From positions 1 through 34,395 of the IMG/VR virus record IMGVR_UViG_3300019776_000249: a stretch of 34,395 nucleotides of DNA; one strand, written 5' to 3'. This document shows positions 33,423-34,395 of the stretch, in pieces. Positions within the stretch are counted from its first letter, which is position 1. Each line of letters starts with the position of its first letter. The notes beneath the pieces are model-generated. The model did not search any database. It saw only the letters and a program-made list of their open reading frames with translations, and was not told the DNA's origin. The stretch comes from a virus. The position numbers and the translations under genes are program-made.

Positions 33423-33487
33423 CGTTTTGCGGCTAAATGCTCGGTTTGTTTTTTCACAAACTGGCGTTTTAGGTGCTGTTACCCCTT
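33414..33487. repeat. complete attC-like palindromic site
   Basis: Outer arms GGGGTAAC (33416-33423) and GTTACCCC (33478-33485) are perfect complements. Inside, CTAAA (33433-33437) pairs with TTTAG (33468-33472) and GC (33439-33440) with GC (33464-33465), leaving unpaired bases. The centre has the hairpin GTTTGT/ACAAAC (33444-33449 and 33456-33461) with a 6-base loop. Conserved outer arms, unpaired spacers, inner arms and a terminal stem match integron attC architecture, and 70 bp is in its usual range. The core is GTTACCC, not the usual GTTRRRY. No T-run follows, so it is not a simple terminator. Confidence 0.6.
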
Positions 33488-33505
33488 GTTGCGGTTACGG
33501 AGTGT

Positions 33506-33584
33506 TAAATTTGTTAAATCTTTGGCTATTTGATTAAATAATTGAAAAAACATTTGGAAAATCAAAAAAGCCGATGTATATTTA
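33506..33584 (+). promoter_or_regulatory. candidate promoters inside the cassette
   Basis: Two Bacteroidota-type elements are present: TAAATTTG at 33506-33513, and TTTG at 33553-33556 followed after 20 bases by TATATTTA at 33577-33584. The second has good spacing but lies only four bases before the chosen ATG, so its transcript would be nearly leaderless or start later. The first would give an ordinary leader. Low confidence for each. Confidence 0.35.
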
Positions 33585-33588
33585 CGCC

Positions 33589-33891
33589 ATGAAAACAACA
33601 CAACTAACAATCGAAAACTTAAAAGCTCGCAAAAGCTACATCATTGCTAAAATAGCAAAATTGGGAATGGCTGATAGAACAGCCGCCTTCATGGGTGTTA
33701 TGAAAATGGAAGTTGAAATGGGCTGCGAAAAAACTATATATGAGTTATTAATGGAGGTATATCACTCGATGCGTACATCTTCACGCAAAACTACTAAAGT
33801 AGCAGAAGGGAGAGCAAGAGTATCAGAGGCTACTGGTGTAGAGCAAATTTCTTGGGGCGAACAAAAATTTGGAAAACAACATAACTTTTAA
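33589..33891 (+). CDS. hypothetical cassette protein
   Basis: I take MKTTQLTIENLKARKSYIIA at 33589 (100 residues); an earlier in-frame ATG at 33574 lies inside the promoter-like element. The protein is helical in its first 65 residues and basic/polar later (SSRKTTKVAEGRARVSEATG). Not recognised. First gene of the candidate cassette that begins at 33479. Confidence 0.65.
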   Translation: MKTTQLTIENLKARKSYIIAKIAKLGMADRTAAFMGVMKMEVEMGCEKTIYELLMEVYHSMRTSSRKTTKVAEGRARVSEATGVEQISWGEQKFGKQHNF

Positions 33892-33902
33892 TAATCAAAA
33901 CA

Positions 33903-34154
33903 ATGAAAACAACAATGAAAACAACAATTAAAATCGAAAAATGGAATACCACTTCTGAATTATCAGGAAAATTCGGGTGCTTTGGCAGATTTGGCCATGC
34001 GAAACAAATAATTGCATCCAAAGGAACAATTGGAGAAGAAGATTATGAGCCTTACCATGAAGAACTTTTGCTTTTTCATAATCAAGAAAAAGCTGTAAAA
34101 TACGCGGAGACAAACGGATATCATACTGTTATTCATTATGAAAAAGCAGATTAA
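33903..34154 (+). CDS. hypothetical cassette protein
   Basis: An 83-residue protein beginning MKTTMKTTIKIEKWNTTSEL, with Gly/Phe-rich and acidic segments and no membrane helix. Its first residues (MKTT) echo those of the previous gene. Overlaps the next gene by 17 bases in another frame. Unrecognised. Confidence 0.6.
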   Translation: MKTTMKTTIKIEKWNTTSELSGKFGCFGRFGHAKQIIASKGTIGEEDYEPYHEELLLFHNQEKAVKYAETNGYHTVIHYEKAD

Positions 34155-34335
34155 GCACGGCGGGGCACGTCCCCGTTCTGGTCGCAAGCCGGTCGAAGAC
34201 CCGAAAGAGGGGATTACAGTTTATATCCAAAAGTCCATCATTGAGTCGAACGGCGGTAAAGATGCCTGTCGTGATGCAATGATTGAGTTCCTGTCCGCAA
34301 GGGCTAATCGGTCGCAGTCCCGCAATAAGGGGTAA
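34138..34335 (+). CDS. ribbon-helix-helix-like small DNA-binding protein
   Basis: The 65-residue protein has a basic, Gly/Arg/Pro-rich start (KHGGARPRSGRKPVEDPKEG), a short beta-like stretch (ITVYIQKS) and two helices (GGKDACRDAMIEFLSAR). This follows the pattern of short RHH-like proteins. The gene is clearly GC-richer than the rest of the window, suggesting a different origin. The stop TAA falls within the GGGGTAAC arm of the second attC-like half-site, as seen in the replisome gene. Confidence 0.65.
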   Translation: MKKQIKHGGARPRSGRKPVEDPKEGITVYIQKSIIESNGGKDACRDAMIEFLSARANRSQSRNKG

Positions 34336-34395
34336 CGTTTTCGGGCTTGGCGAAGGCGGGGATTTTAACCACAAAAGTTTAATAGAATGACAGAA
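34327..34395 (+). repeat. 5' half of a second attC-like site at the window edge
   Basis: GGGGTAACGTTTT at 34329-34341 is identical to 33416-33428, the 5' side of the complete site, and is followed by CGGGCTTGGCGAAGG where the first site has GCGGCTAAATGC. Its outer ten bases AAGGGGTAAC (34327-34336) are the exact complement of GTTACCCCTT (33478-33487), the start of this same cassette, and a better match than the first site's own arm. The 3' half lies beyond the window. Confidence 0.55.

Noticed and set aside
33416-33485. The palindrome as a plain Rho-independent terminator
   Set aside because: There is no T-run on either side, the stem is interrupted in a regular way, and half-copies occur elsewhere next to gene boundaries.
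1-34395. Circular contig with terminal direct repeat
   Set aside because: The first and last bases share no overlapping sequence, and joining the ends gives mismatched inner arms in the attC-like site. Circularity remains possible but is not shown.
1-34395. CRISPR array, retron or diversity-generating retroelement
   Set aside because: No regularly spaced repeats of that type and no reverse transcriptase gene were seen; the short tandem repeats at 33042-33147 are inside a coding region.

Overview
This window is most of a tailed-phage (siphovirus-like) genome, or a closely related prophage, from a Bacteroidota host. The host call rests on the AT-rich composition, scarce Shine-Dalgarno sequences, repeated TAnnTTTG-type -7 promoter elements, and protein families typical of flavobacterial and sphingobacterial phages. 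No integrase, repressor/lysogeny module, rRNA or tRNA was seen.

Layout. Two divergent transcription units start from an AT-rich control region at about 29.88-30.13 kb. The late unit runs leftward (minus strand) from 29878 to 2746: a sigma-like late regulator, two small proteins, a three-gene glycosyltransferase/methyltransferase block, a 34-aa ORF, small and large terminase, a tail-assembly-chaperone pair joined by a probable -1 frameshift, tail proteins, tape measure, prohead protease, scaffold-like protein, major capsid, probable tail tube, portal, head-tail connectors, tail fibres (one with an SGNH-hydrolase-like domain), a lysis block (CHAP endolysin, small membrane proteins, lipoprotein spanin), and a metallophosphoesterase. 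The early unit runs rightward from 30128: small HTH and other small proteins, a Rad52/Sak-like annealing protein, a YqaJ-like exonuclease and a replisome-organizer-like protein carrying iteron-like repeats. The replicative helicase DnaB is at the left end (712-2124), as expected if the replication module continues across a circular or permuted junction.

Most interesting region. Just after the replisome organizer is a 70-bp imperfect palindrome with integron attC architecture: outer arms GGGGTAAC/GTTACCCC, inner arms, and a terminal hairpin. A second copy of its 5' half lies at 34327, near the right end of the window, and a 17/18-identical copy of its 3' half forms the left end (1-18). The first bases of each candidate cassette are complementary to the arm at that same cassette's far end, as expected for integron cassettes. 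Two stop codons sit inside the arms, and the enclosed genes include a GC-richer ribbon-helix-helix-like gene. I infer a small attC-like cassette array in a phage replication module, with no integrase in view. Secondary points are a possible intragenic origin, a small-RNA candidate with terminator, a decayed gene cluster where the two units converge, a GT-methyltransferase fusion, and tail genes placed before head genes.

All assignments come from reading the sequence and recalling family features. No database search was run.
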